NCBI GenBank assembly: GCA_964481145.1
Contig: CAYZTA010000010.1
Coordinates: 62,001 to 126,000 of the forward strand
DNA length: 64,000 nucleotides
Reading direction: 5' to 3'
From: Sandaracinus sp964481145
GTDB lineage: Bacteria; Myxococcota_A; Polyangia; Polyangiales; Sandaracinaceae
Of this stretch, positions 8,738-18,900 are shown piece after piece (the first letter of the stretch is position 1; every line of letters begins with the position of its first letter). A program made the translations under genes and the position numbers. Below the pieces are notes generated by a model. The model was given only the letters and a program-made list of their open reading frames with translations, searched no databases and was not told the DNA's origin.

Positions 8738-9970
8738 TCAATTCGTTTTCGAGCCAACACGCCAAATGCCGCGTCCGAGCCAAAGCTGGAAGAGAATGAG
8801 GCCGACCAAGAACAAGAGCGGCCCCACCGGCCACTCGGTGAGGGTCGGTTCGATCTCGGGACGATCGAACCACAACGTCGCGGTTTCACCAGCGAAGAGC
8901 ATGGCTTGGCCGAGCGTCGGCGCGAGGAGATATCGAGCGCTGCCCGGGATCGGGAGCCCCACCGTGTCTGCCGTGCGTTCGATCCCAGCCCATTGCGCCG
9001 CGTCTCCATAAAGGCGTGCGGCCCCGAGCCCGATGCCCGTGGCGGCCGTGCCCCAACCAAAAATCACGGGACCCGCATCGATATCGCTTCCACCATCGTG
9101 ACCGCGCGGCCACTCGCGGAAACCGCGATAGCCGAGGAACGAAGTGCCGTGTTCGACGCGATACGTTGAGTAGATCCGCGCGCCCTCATCGGGCGCGAAC
9201 TGCGCCATGTAGCTCGTCATCCACGAAAGCGCGCAGCCGCGTGGAATGCGCGTATAGGCAAGCCCACCTGTCGCGCTCCACGGGAGCTCCGAGGTGCGGT
9301 GCTGCGCGAGCCACGCGAGCCAACCGGCGATCGGACGTTCGGAGAGACTCGTGCCATGCTCGTGATCGTGAAGACGAAGCGCTGCGAGGGTCACGCTCTG
9401 ATCGGCAGGCCAACGTGGTGATCCCGGATAAGAGCGCGCGTGAAAATCGCGGCTCGATAGCGAGCGGCTTCGAAGATGCCGCGCGAGCTGCATCGCGAGC
9501 GCGTCGTGTTCATCGACCCCGAGTCGATGCGCGACACCGAGAATCAGGAGGAGGTGCGATGCGTAGAGATTGTGATCACCGAACTCCATCCGCGTGGCGG
9601 GTATATTCGTCGGCGAGACCTCGGCCGAGATGGCACGTCGAGCGACTTCGCGGATCAGCGGTTGCAGCTCGGTGCGTCGATCGGGGTCGAGGATCCCAAC
9701 ATTCATGAGTCCGTTCGCGAGATGCGAAAGAATCACGACATCGAATTCCTGCGCTCCCATATTGTCCAGCAGGCCATACCCGTGAAACGGCGCTTCGAGA
9801 TGCTTGCGCGCCCACGCGTAATGAGCTTCGGCGCGTGAGGAAAGTGCATTCACATTCGCTTCGTGGGAGCCGAACGTTGCCGAGAGAAGCCCCGGAACGA
9901 ACGGGAACGAAATCAGGATGAGCGCAGCTCGCCAGGCGCGCGCAAACGTGCGCCACGCGAAACCGAACAC
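8738..9970 (-). CDS. Membrane-anchored protein of unknown function, 410 aa
   Basis: Unrecognised family. It has an N-terminal hydrophobic segment (AALILISFPFVPGLLSATFG), a large extracytoplasmic helical body with many conserved-looking aromatic and His residues (HYAWARKHLEAPFHGYGLLD, MEFGDHNLYASHLLLILG), and a C-terminal membrane segment (WPVGPLLFLVGLILFQLWL). The body resembles a toroid of paired helices as in some glycan-active proteins, but no catalytic motif is certain. It starts with GTG directly after the stop of the upstream 336-aa membrane gene, so it is probably translationally coupled and the last gene of that minus-strand operon. Confidence 0.68.
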   Translation of the reverse strand: MFGFAWRTFARAWRAALILISFPFVPGLLSATFGSHEANVNALSSRAEAHYAWARKHLEAPFHGYGLLDNMGAQEFDVVILSHLANGLMNVGILDPDRRTELQPLIREVARRAISAEVSPTNIPATRMEFGDHNLYASHLLLILGVAHRLGVDEHDALAMQLARHLRSRSLSSRDFHARSYPGSPRWPADQSVTLAALRLHDHEHGTSLSERPIAGWLAWLAQHRTSELPWSATGGLAYTRIPRGCALSWMTSYMAQFAPDEGARIYSTYRVEHGTSFLGYRGFREWPRGHDGGSDIDAGPVIFGWGTAATGIGLGAARLYGDAAQWAGIERTADTVGLPIPGSARYLLAPTLGQAMLFAGETATLWFDRPEIEPTLTEWPVGPLLFLVGLILFQLWLGRGIWRVGSKTN

Positions 9971-10981
9971 TCATCCTCTCCAATCGACATTTGCCCGAGC
10001 GCACCATGCCCTGGCAGAGCCCGAGCTGCTTGCGGCGTGGGGCTGCTCGTTGTCTGCCTTGAGGTGCGCTGAACCGATGAGCTCACCAGCACCGACCATG
10101 CGTGCGATCGCGGGGGCTGTGACGCGGTAAGGCACGCCTTCGCGCCGCATACGGATCACCTTGGTTCCGTGGCGATCGCACTCGCGCAGTGGCAGCGCTG
10201 TGACCTCTTCCGTGTGGGGCTCGTCGAGGATCCAGACCGGGTGTGTGCCGGCCGTCAGCATGCGGGCGGTTTGCTCGAGGCGACGCGCCAGCGATACGCC
10301 GCGGAGGGCGAAGAGCAGCGCGACGAGGAGGAGCGGTGTAGGCAGGACGAAGAAGCGCGTCCACGCGATGTCGGTGCCGAGCGGCGCCTCGATGCCGAAG
10401 GCAAGAAAGATCTCACGGTACGAGCTCTCGAGCAGAGGGGCTAGAGCGAGGACCACGAGTGTCGCACCCACGAGCAACATGCGTGCGCTTGCGAGCCAGG
10501 CGATCGCTGGGCTTTGGTGACTGGGCGTAGCGAGCGCCCGAGCGCCGATCACAGTGCCGACGCAGAACACCACACCGAAGAGGCATCCGATCGCTGCGCT
10601 GAAAGCCGAGACGATGAAGCAGACGAAGAGGGAGAATGCGAGCATCTGTGTGTCATCGGAGAAGGGCGCGAGACAGATCAACGGGATCATCACTAGGATG
10701 ATCGGATAAACGAAACCAGCCATGGCGGCGAAGCCGACGACGTGGCCCGCGTTGCGCTCGCGCCGTAGTCCATGGTGTACGACGAACCCTCCGAGCAACG
10801 CTGCAACCGTCGCTTCAATCATCGTGACGATCGCAAGTCCATATGCACTCAAATGCTCGATCAAGGGCATGGCCAGTTCGCTGCCAAGTAAGGCGATCAC
10901 AGCGGACACAAGCGCGGCGGCGGCGATCAGCGGGCGCCGCGTTCGAGTGACGGTCGTCTCGAGATCGTCGAGGTGGAACAT
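9971..10981 (-). CDS. Multi-spanning membrane protein of unknown function, 336 aa
   Basis: Unrecognised family. About seven hydrophobic segments occupy residues 18-245 (for example LIAAAALVSAVIALLGSELA, VYPIILVMIPLICLA, MLLVGATLVVLALAPLL). A hydrophilic C-terminal domain of about 90 residues follows (TAGTHPVWILDEPHTEEVTA). It sits between a 115-aa membrane gene (6-nt gap) and the 410-aa membrane gene (zero gap) and is likely co-transcribed with both. A transporter or sensor-like role is possible, but nothing in the sequence decides it. Confidence 0.68.
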   Translation of the reverse strand: MFHLDDLETTVTRTRRPLIAAAALVSAVIALLGSELAMPLIEHLSAYGLAIVTMIEATVAALLGGFVVHHGLRRERNAGHVVGFAAMAGFVYPIILVMIPLICLAPFSDDTQMLAFSLFVCFIVSAFSAAIGCLFGVVFCVGTVIGARALATPSHQSPAIAWLASARMLLVGATLVVLALAPLLESSYREIFLAFGIEAPLGTDIAWTRFFVLPTPLLLVALLFALRGVSLARRLEQTARMLTAGTHPVWILDEPHTEEVTALPLRECDRHGTKVIRMRREGVPYRVTAPAIARMVGAGELIGSAHLKADNEQPHAASSSGSARAWCARANVDWRG

Positions 10982-10987
10982 GAGGCC

Positions 10988-11335
10988 CTATGGATGGATG
11001 TCGAAACCAGGAACAAAGAACATCAGCGACGTATACGCACAGGCCATCAGACCCAATCCGGTGATGGCGATGATCGCGAGGATCGAGGCGAACCGCGCGA
11101 GTCGGCCAAGCTGTCGCCAGTGGCGGAGTAACCCGATGCCCGCGAGAAACGTCCCAGTAAAAGCGAAGATTGGAAGAAGAGCGAATGGGAACACGATCAC
11201 GGGGAACGCGATCGTGTTCCCATTCAGTACGATTGGAAGCCATTCCTCCAGAAACAGAAGGAGCGCCGCGCAGTAGAGCAGCGTTGTGACTTGAAGCGCA
11301 TGCCCCGCCATCCAGATATAACGCGGGTTCATCAT
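10988..11335 (-). CDS. Small membrane protein of unknown function, 115 aa
   Basis: Three hydrophobic helices dominate the protein: ALQVTTLLYCAALLLFLEEW, FPVIVFPFALLPIFAFTGTF, and FASILAIIAITGLGLMACAY. It has no cofactor or catalytic motif. Its ATG overlaps the stop of the AAA-TPR ATPase gene by ATGA. It lies six bases ahead of the 336-aa membrane protein, so it belongs to the same operon. I do not recognise a family. Confidence 0.6.
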   Translation of the reverse strand: MMNPRYIWMAGHALQVTTLLYCAALLLFLEEWLPIVLNGNTIAFPVIVFPFALLPIFAFTGTFLAGIGLLRHWRQLGRLARFASILAIIAITGLGLMACAYTSLMFFVPGFDIHP

Positions 11336-13995
11336 GTGGATTGCGGTCCGTCCAAGAGCGCGGCCCCCGGAATCGTCGCTTCTCCTTCGAGCGGAGGGAG
11401 CCCCTCCCCTTCACCACTCGCAGTCAGCCGCTCCTGAATCTCCTTTGCACGCGCCCGCAAACGGAGGGCCTCGCGTGCCCTCAGCGGATCGCCACTTCCT
11501 TCCGTTTCAAGGAAATTCGCGAACGAATCGTAGCTCCGTGCGAGCTCGACGTCGTTGCCGAGCTCTTCGAAGATCTGAATCGATTGCTCGAACGCTTCGC
11601 GCGCGCGCTCATGCGCTTCGCCTCCCCATCCCCCCGCGGCCGCGATCTCCCCCGCCGTGCGAAGCGCAACGGCGAGAAAAGGCTTGCTGCGTGCGCGCTC
11701 GAAGAGCTCGATCGAACGTGCGATGAAGTCTCTCGCAGAGGCGATGTCGCGCACGAGCATGTGGGCTTCGGCGAGCCCACGGAGGATCTCGGCTTCGAGG
11801 ATTCGATCTCCGAGCGTGCTCGAGATCGCTTCAGCTCGCTCGAGCACAGCAATCGCTTCTTCCGGCTTTTGCTGTCGATACGCGTTCTCGCCGAGATTCG
11901 TCAAAATGACGGCCTGGCGCATGCGGTCACCGACGCTCATCGCGTATTCGAGCGCTTCTTCCCAAAGATGAGTCGCCCGTGCGAGATCGCCGCTGTCCTG
12001 GTGAATCGATGCGATGTTGTTGAGCGTCTGCGACATCCCAGGGAGATCCCCAATCTCACGCCGGATCTGGAGCGCCTCTTGGAATGCCTGCTGCGCCTCT
12101 TCGAAGCGCCCGCTGTCTTGATAGACGAGCCCGAGATTGTTGAGCGAGAGCGCCACCGATCGGCCCCCATCACTCGTCTGAAGCTCGCGTCGAATCTCGA
12201 GCGAACGACGCATGAAGCGCTCCGCCGGCTCGTACGCGCCGCGCATCCAATGCACCTTGCCCACATCGTCGAGCGAGCTCGCGACTCCGCGGGCGTCATT
12301 CGCCGCATCGAAGAGCGCGTGACCCGTTCCGAGGTGACGCATGGCTTCTTCGAGCTGACCGATGGCCCGATACACCCGTCCGATGCGATTGTGCGCGGCG
12401 CCACCTTTCGCTTTGAGATCGAGGCGCCACGCGATGTCGAGCATCGTTTGGAAGCTCGCAATCGCTTCGTCGTTTCGTCCTGCGAGCTGAAGGACGTCGC
12501 CCTGATGGTGATAGGCCTCCAAACGCCGCACCACGTCGTCCTCTTCGAGGAGCGGGAGCCCGCGCGCGTAATAATCAGCCGCCCTGCCGTTGGCATACCG
12601 ATCACGCGCGCGATCTCCCGCAAGAAGGAAATACTCACCGGCCCTGCGCGGCGCCCCACCTCGTTCGTAGTGCGTCGCGAGCATTTCGTACTGCTCTTCG
12701 GTGCGATCCACGAGACGAAACTCGAGCCACTCCGCAAACTCACGATGGAAACGTCGCAGCTGCGACGCGCTCGTCAGTCGATAGAGCGTCTCTCGCTCGA
12801 GGTTGTGTTTGAAAGCGTATTCCTCGGCTTCGCTGACGATCGACGAGTCCGGCAACGCGAGCACGTAGTCGCGCTCTGCGAGCCCATGCAAGAGATCCCG
12901 ATCGTGCGCTGCGAGGTCCTCGGCTCCGCCCCAAAGAGCCGGCGCCTTTTGATCGAGGCGCCCAAGCGCGACCAAGGCTCCAGACCAGAACACAGCGCCC
13001 ATGACGGCGGCCATTTCGAGGAGAGAACGTTCCGCCGGTGTGAGCGAGGCAATGCGTGCCGCGATGGCATCTTCGACCGAGAGCGGCAGTTGAGCGTCGT
13101 CCAATCGCTCGAGATCGACATCCCATCGCCCATCCTCTCGCGGGCGGAGCGTTCCGCTCTCGAGGAACGTGCGCAGCATTTGCTCGAGCAAATACGGGTT
13201 GCCGCCCGCCATATCGACCGCGGCGTCCACGAGCTCTTCGGGAGGATCCCCCGTCGGCTCGAGCAGATGCAGCATCATCTGTGCAGCATCGTCGGGACGC
13301 AGCGGGGCGAGCTCGAGCTTGCGATGGCTCGGCCCATGATCGATCCATTCGGGCTCTCGGGTGAGCAGTTCGGGGCGCGCGGTGGCAATCATGAGCACCG
13401 GCGCGCCGCGCATCGACGCGATCAGAGCGCCCACGAGCGAGAGACTGTCGGCATTGGCGAAGTGCAAGTCCTCGAAGACGAGGACGAGCGGAGATGCTGC
13501 TGCATCTTTTTCGAAGAAGCGACGCAGCACGGCGCGCCCAATCCGAGCGAACTGCGCCGGCTCGTCTTCGAACGCCTGCGCGAAAGGCGATTCGGGCCAC
13601 TGCAAATCAAGAAAAACGCCGATAAAATGAACAAATTCCGCGATCTGTGAATCGCCCAACACCTCGATCACGGAAGCGCGCACGGCGTCCCGTTGGATCT
13701 CGAGATCGGCGCCATCCAGAATCCCGAAGCGCGCGCGCAAGATGCGTTGCACCACGCCAAAAGCCGACCCACTTTCGCGAGAAGCGCCTCGATAGATTCG
13801 GACGCGCCGCTCGCGAGCTTTGACGCGCGCGAGGAATTCATCGACGAGACGCGTCTTTCCTACGCCCGCACCGCCGATGATGGTGACGGCTTGGGGTTGT
13901 CCCGTCGTCAGAGCACGCGCGAGAGCGGCTTCGAGCTCCGCGTTTTCGAGCTCGCGACCGATGAGAGGCGCGCGAATCGGATGCGATGTGGACAT
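11332..13995 (-). CDS. Large AAA/ORC-like ATPase with TPR tail
   Basis: 887 aa. The N-terminal P-loop NTPase opens with PLIGRELENAELEAALARAL. It has Walker A GGAGVGKTR near residue 42 and a Walker B-like LVLVFEDLHFAN near 170, the layout of MalT-, AfsR- and adenylate-cyclase-linked signalling ATPases. From about 470 the chain is a run of TPR repeats (for example VALSLNNLGLVYQDSGRFEE, MSQTLNNIASIHQDSGDLAR). No DNA-binding or kinase domain is fused, so the output probably passes through protein contacts. It is followed in the operon by three membrane proteins, which may be its partners. Cytoplasmic signalling is inferred from the architecture. Confidence 0.83.
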   Translation of the reverse strand: MSTSHPIRAPLIGRELENAELEAALARALTTGQPQAVTIIGGAGVGKTRLVDEFLARVKARERRVRIYRGASRESGSAFGVVQRILRARFGILDGADLEIQRDAVRASVIEVLGDSQIAEFVHFIGVFLDLQWPESPFAQAFEDEPAQFARIGRAVLRRFFEKDAAASPLVLVFEDLHFANADSLSLVGALIASMRGAPVLMIATARPELLTREPEWIDHGPSHRKLELAPLRPDDAAQMMLHLLEPTGDPPEELVDAAVDMAGGNPYLLEQMLRTFLESGTLRPREDGRWDVDLERLDDAQLPLSVEDAIAARIASLTPAERSLLEMAAVMGAVFWSGALVALGRLDQKAPALWGGAEDLAAHDRDLLHGLAERDYVLALPDSSIVSEAEEYAFKHNLERETLYRLTSASQLRRFHREFAEWLEFRLVDRTEEQYEMLATHYERGGAPRRAGEYFLLAGDRARDRYANGRAADYYARGLPLLEEDDVVRRLEAYHHQGDVLQLAGRNDEAIASFQTMLDIAWRLDLKAKGGAAHNRIGRVYRAIGQLEEAMRHLGTGHALFDAANDARGVASSLDDVGKVHWMRGAYEPAERFMRRSLEIRRELQTSDGGRSVALSLNNLGLVYQDSGRFEEAQQAFQEALQIRREIGDLPGMSQTLNNIASIHQDSGDLARATHLWEEALEYAMSVGDRMRQAVILTNLGENAYRQQKPEEAIAVLERAEAISSTLGDRILEAEILRGLAEAHMLVRDIASARDFIARSIELFERARSKPFLAVALRTAGEIAAAGGWGGEAHERAREAFEQSIQIFEELGNDVELARSYDSFANFLETEGSGDPLRAREALRLRARAKEIQERLTASGEGEGLPPLEGEATIPGAALLDGPQST

Positions 13996-14059
13996 GGCTT
14001 TCGGTTCCGGAAATCAGCTGGAGCGGCACACATATACCGCCGTGCGTTCGCTTGCACGC

Positions 14060-15883
14060 TCAAAGGCCCGGCAAAGGGCGAAACCCATCCGAATCTACCT
14101 CGAGCACCATGAGATCGGCATTCTCACGTGCGGCGAGAAGGACGCGCTCGCCCTCCACGACGAGATGGGGGGCTCCGCACATTCCCTGGCCCGAATCCCA
14201 ACATGGGGCAGGAACGACGGGAGCCCCCACCGCGCTCCCTCGGATTCGAGCCAGATGGATCTGCGGATGCTCCGCATCTCCTGTCCAGGCGACGATCGTC
14301 GCATCTGCTCCTCGCACGGCGCTCATCTGACTTGCGCCGGCCGCGATCGAATCCGGTTCCGCACAACCGCTCGGATCACAAAGAAAACGTACGACATGAC
14401 GACGGCGGTCGATCGCGACGACATCCACGCTTTCGCCATGGCACACCAGCCGTACGGAATCGTCGACATTCGAGGCACCGAGGAGTGGTTCCCGCAAAGG
14501 GCGAACGATCGGCGCGATGGCCGTGCCGCGATGCACGAGCGATATCCCTTCCGGGGTCGCGACGGAAATCCATCCGCCACACTGAGAAAGGGCGACGTGC
14601 CTGGGCGCACCCTGCCCTGGCATCGGCAATACCAAACTGGATGCGAGTTCGGGTCCATTCAGATGGAGCGCCCCCTCCCGTCGTGAGGCCCAAATCACCC
14701 CTCTCGACGTAAAAAGCGCATCGACCACCCGCCCAAGGGACGTCTCCTCCGATGCAGCCAGAGGACTCCGCTCCCCGTCGGGGTTCGAATCCAAATCGCT
14801 CGGATCGAGAATGAATTTCCGAACATCGAGGCCTTCCCCATCCGCCGCCATCGACATGACCCAAACCAACCCGGGTTCGAGGTGGAGCGCTCGATCCAGG
14901 CGCCCCACAGGGTGCGCCGAGAGCCAGAACCTTGGCGTGACGAGAGTCTCATCGTCCGGCATCTCCCGAAGTCCGAGGGCGCGCCCTGCGCAATGCAATG
15001 GGTCACTCACGCACGTGGCTTCACCGGTCGTCCATACGAGGAAACCTCGTTCGGGGCCGAGCACCATCCCACGAACGGCGGAAGGCCTCCTCACCTGCGA
15101 AAGCTCGACCCTTCCATCCCGAGCCATCACTTCTGCCACCGCGCGCCCATCGCTCGCCACGGCCCGCAATCCTCCAGCTTCCGGTCGAAATGCAAACGTT
15201 CCACCGAGCCCCGTACGCAACGGAATGCGCGATGGACGCACGAGGTTCGCGTCGTTTTCCGAGAACTCGAACGCGAGGGCTTCCGGATCGACCGGAACGT
15301 CCGAAGCCTGAAGAAGATTGGAGAGGGCCGCGCGCAATTGTTCGATCGCCCGCAGCGGCCGCTCCGGCACCGCGCCGATCGGACCGAGTTCGCGGGTTCG
15401 GGCCAGCGCTTCGAACTCGGTCCGCGCTTGGTCCAGCGCACGGCGAAGATCTTCTTCCGCGCGTTTGGGGGTCGGAAAAAGAAAAATCACGGGCTGGGGT
15501 CGCATCTGCTCGAGATGCGCCAAACAATCCGCAGGCCAATTCGGGTCCACTCGTGTGGCTCGAGCCGCGAAATGCTCCCGATCCAAGGGCGGAAACGCGA
15601 GTCCCCGCGTTCGGGCAGGTGCTGCGCCGTAGAGACAGGTTGCAAACCGCACGAAATGATCGGCTGATTCATTGGCGCGGAGACGTCCTCGCATGTAGGG
15701 AAACCCGAGAAGGGCCGCAGCAAGTGCCACATTCAGCGCCACAGCAATCCACGCCGGACGCCGTCCTGGCCGAAATGCTCCTTCGATCTCCCAGTCACGC
15801 GTATCACTCACGAGGGAACTTCCGCTCTGGCTCCAGCGTCTCCATGCTCGGAACGTGAGCTTGGCTGCTCTCGCCTCGGACAC
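14060..15883 (-). CDS. Single-pass membrane protein with probable beta-propeller ectodomain
   Basis: 607 aa; unrecognised family. A membrane segment near residues 45-60 (PAWIAVALNVALAAALLGFP) follows a basic cytoplasmic N terminus. A helical stretch comes next (about 115-185). The second half is rich in short beta repeats with WISVATPEGISLV- and VVIITWT-like strands typical of propeller folds, with several Cys pairs (CDPSGCAEP, CWDSGQGMCG). The start is a GTG near the promoter of the divergent S41 peptidase. It lies 64 bases ahead of the AAA-TPR gene and may head that operon. Its function is not known. Confidence 0.65.
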   Translation of the reverse strand: MSEARAAKLTFRAWRRWSQSGSSLVSDTRDWEIEGAFRPGRRPAWIAVALNVALAAALLGFPYMRGRLRANESADHFVRFATCLYGAAPARTRGLAFPPLDREHFAARATRVDPNWPADCLAHLEQMRPQPVIFLFPTPKRAEEDLRRALDQARTEFEALARTRELGPIGAVPERPLRAIEQLRAALSNLLQASDVPVDPEALAFEFSENDANLVRPSRIPLRTGLGGTFAFRPEAGGLRAVASDGRAVAEVMARDGRVELSQVRRPSAVRGMVLGPERGFLVWTTGEATCVSDPLHCAGRALGLREMPDDETLVTPRFWLSAHPVGRLDRALHLEPGLVWVMSMAADGEGLDVRKFILDPSDLDSNPDGERSPLAASEETSLGRVVDALFTSRGVIWASRREGALHLNGPELASSLVLPMPGQGAPRHVALSQCGGWISVATPEGISLVHRGTAIAPIVRPLREPLLGASNVDDSVRLVCHGESVDVVAIDRRRHVVRFLCDPSGCAEPDSIAAGASQMSAVRGADATIVAWTGDAEHPQIHLARIRGSAVGAPVVPAPCWDSGQGMCGAPHLVVEGERVLLAARENADLMVLEVDSDGFRPLPGL

Positions 15884-15890
15884 CTATACT
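15861..15890 (+). promoter_or_regulatory. Sigma-70-like promoter for the S41 peptidase
   Basis: TTGGCT (15861-15866) and TATACT (15885-15890) are separated by 18 bases. They end 46 bases before the ATG at 15937. The -10 box overlaps the divergent gene's GTG start region, so the two genes may compete for this site. Confidence 0.4.
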
Positions 15891-15936
15891 CCAAACGCGC
15901 TGGCCCGGGCAGGGCTACGCAGGTCGACAAAACCGC

Positions 15937-18900
15937 ATGAATGACTTTACGAAGCCCACGTGGCGATCCCGCCTTGCAAAGGTGTCCCTGGCCATCTTCG
16001 CCATCGGAGCGGCGGCAGGACTCACGTACATCTGGCCCCAGCGAAACGGGCTGGACCTCGACATCGACAGCTCAGCCCGCGCTCAGGAGGTCCGGAGGCG
16101 AGAGCCCTATGACCTCACGCAGCTGACGGTGATGAACCGCGTGATCCTCCAAGTGAAGGATCATTACGTCGACCCTCAACGCGTCAACCCGCAGAGAATG
16201 CTGCTGGGCGGGCTCAATGCCGTACAGCAATCGGTCGCGCCTGTCCTCATTCATTACAACGACGGTGGGAGCGAGGTCGAAGTCACGGTGTATGGCGCGA
16301 CGCGTCGCTTCAGCGTCGCAGACGTGACGAGTCCTTGGGCGCTGTCGCATCGATGGCGTCAAATCTTCGACTTCCTTCAGTCCAACCTTCGCGACGAAGA
16401 CGTCGAGCTGCGCGACATCGAATACGCCGCTATCAACGGCATGCTGCGCACGCTCGATCCTCATTCGGTGTTGCTCGACCCCGAGACGTTCACCGAAATG
16501 CAAATGAGCACGCGGGGTGAGTTCGGCGGGCTCGGAATCGTGATCTCCGTTCGAAACGGCCAGCTGACCGTGATCCGTCCGATGCCCGACACGCCGGCCG
16601 CGCGCGCTGGTTTGCTGCGAATGGATCGCATCGTGCGAATCGGCGAAGAGAGCACGCTGAACATGCCGCTCGAGGATGCGGTCGCGCGTCTGCGCGGCGC
16701 GCCAGGAACGACGGTGCAGGTGTGGGTGACGCGCGAAGGAGCCAATGGATTTTCACAGCCACGCCGATTCGATTTGGTGCGCGCTGTCATCCATATCCGC
16801 TCCGTCGAGTCCCGCATGCTCGAAGGGCAAGTTGGCTATATTTCCATCAATTCGTTTCAAGGGAACACCTTCGACGACATGACGCGCGCGTTGGCTCAGC
16901 TCCATGCGCAAGGCATGCGTGGCTTGGTGCTCGACCTCCGCGATGATCCAGGAGGCCTGCTCGATCAGGCCGTACGCGTCGCTGATGCATTCCTCGAAGA
17001 CGGCATCATCGTCACGACGAGCTCGACGGATCCGAGCCAACGTGACGAACGCAGCGCGCGCCGTGAAGGCACCGAGCCCTCCTACCCGATGATGGTCCTC
17101 GTCAATGGAGGCTCGGCATCGGCGAGCGAAATCGTCGCAGGTGCATTGAAGAATCACGGCCGCGCATTGGTCGTGGGACAAAGGACCTTTGGAAAAGGTT
17201 CTGTCCAAGTACTCTACAACTACGATGAAGGCTCCGCGCTCAAGCTGACCGTGGCGCAGTACCTCACGCCCGGGGAAGTTTCGATTCAAGGCGTCGGCAT
17301 CGTGCCCGACATTGCCATCGATCCCATGACGGTCGATCGCACCGACATCGATCTCGTCGTCGATCAAGGGTATGTGCGAGAGAGCGATCTCGACCAACAC
17401 CTGACGCACGCGAGCGCGCACGACGGTGAGCAGTCCGCGGTCGTCATGCGGTACTACCTACCCACCGAAACGCGAGAGCGTCTGCGCGAAGCGGCCCCTG
17501 AGGATCAGGAGCAGAACGAGCAAGAAGATGAGTTCCTCCTTCGTTTCGCGCGTGAGGTGCTGACACATGCCGCGCGTGAAGGCGCTCCGCGAACGCGCTC
17601 ACGGGCGGCGATGCTCGAAGACGCAGCGCCCATCATCGAACGCTTGCGCGCGCAGGAAATGGCGAACGCGGTTCGTGAGCTCGAACGCATTGGCGTCAAC
17701 TGGTCTCTCGGAACGGACCAAGGAGCCAGCAACGTCCGCGTCGAGGTGTCGACGAACGCGCCCGACAACCGCGTCACAGCGGGTGAGAATTTCGAGCTGC
17801 GCGTGCGCTTGACCAACACGGGCGAGGTCCCGCTCTTCCAGCTTCGCGCACAAACGCGCAGCGATTTCGCGCTGTTCAACCATCGCGAGCTCGTCTTTGG
17901 TCGGCTCGACCCGGGACAAACGCGAGAATGGACGACCACACTTGGAATCTGCACGACCGAAGGAGGGCAGCGTGTGTGTCGTGTGCCTCGTGATATCTCC
18001 GATCGTGCGGACGGAATCCGCATCGAATTCTCCGAAGCGCACGGTCACGCACCACCGGCTGCCGAGGTACGAACGGAGATCCGTGCTTTGCCCAGGCCGC
18101 AATTCGCATATCACGTCCAAGTTGCTGACGACGTGCGCGGAAACGGGGATGGTCTCGTGCAACGCGGCGAAATCGCGAGTGTCTACCTGCGTGTAAGAAA
18201 CACCGGACAGGGGCGCACTTACAACACGCAAGCCAATCTCCAAAGCCGGGCTGGTCAGGGCGTGCTCTTGCACGCAGGGCGCTTCGAGTTCAACGACGGC
18301 ATCCAACCTGAACAAGAGCGTCTGATTCGCTTCACGTTCGAGGTGCTTCCCGAATTCGAACGCGACAGCGTTCGCCTCGAAGCACGGGTGGCCGACGTGG
18401 ACCTCCGCGAGGTCATGGTCGAACGCATCGATGTTCCGATCGTGGCCTCTTCCGCCGCACCCACGGCTCGACGCGGACGAGTCACGGTCCGTTCGGGTGC
18501 CGAGATCCGCGAACGCGCAAGCGCCGATTCGCCGGCGTTCGCGCGCACCGATGGGGGCGCGATGGCGTTTGCCTCCGAAGCCGAACTCGATGGCTTCGTC
18601 CGCGTCAACCTGGGAGAAGGCCGCCCCGGTTGGGTTGCGCTCTCGGACATCACGACCGATCGTGTGGCTCCGCGTGCTGCCCTTCTGCCGATCCTGGATC
18701 ACATGCCACCCCGCATCGACATCGAAGCGGGCAACAACGGTCTGACCACCACGTCGGATCGCCTCCGATTGCGCGCGCTCCTGCAGGACGATACGCAAGT
18801 TCGCGATGCGTACGTCTTCGTCGGGACGAGGAAAGTCTTCTACATATCGAATCGTGACGGAGAAAATCCGCGCGAGGTGCGATTCGACACCGAAGTCCCG

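Noticed and set aside
11341..13650. A 769-codon open frame on the plus strand across the AAA-TPR gene
   Set aside because: The minus strand shows Walker motifs and TPR repeats. The plus frame is a shadow rich in Arg and His.
17599..18798. A 399-codon antisense frame across the S41 peptidase
   Set aside because: It lacks domain features, and the peptidase extension reads as a continuous protein.
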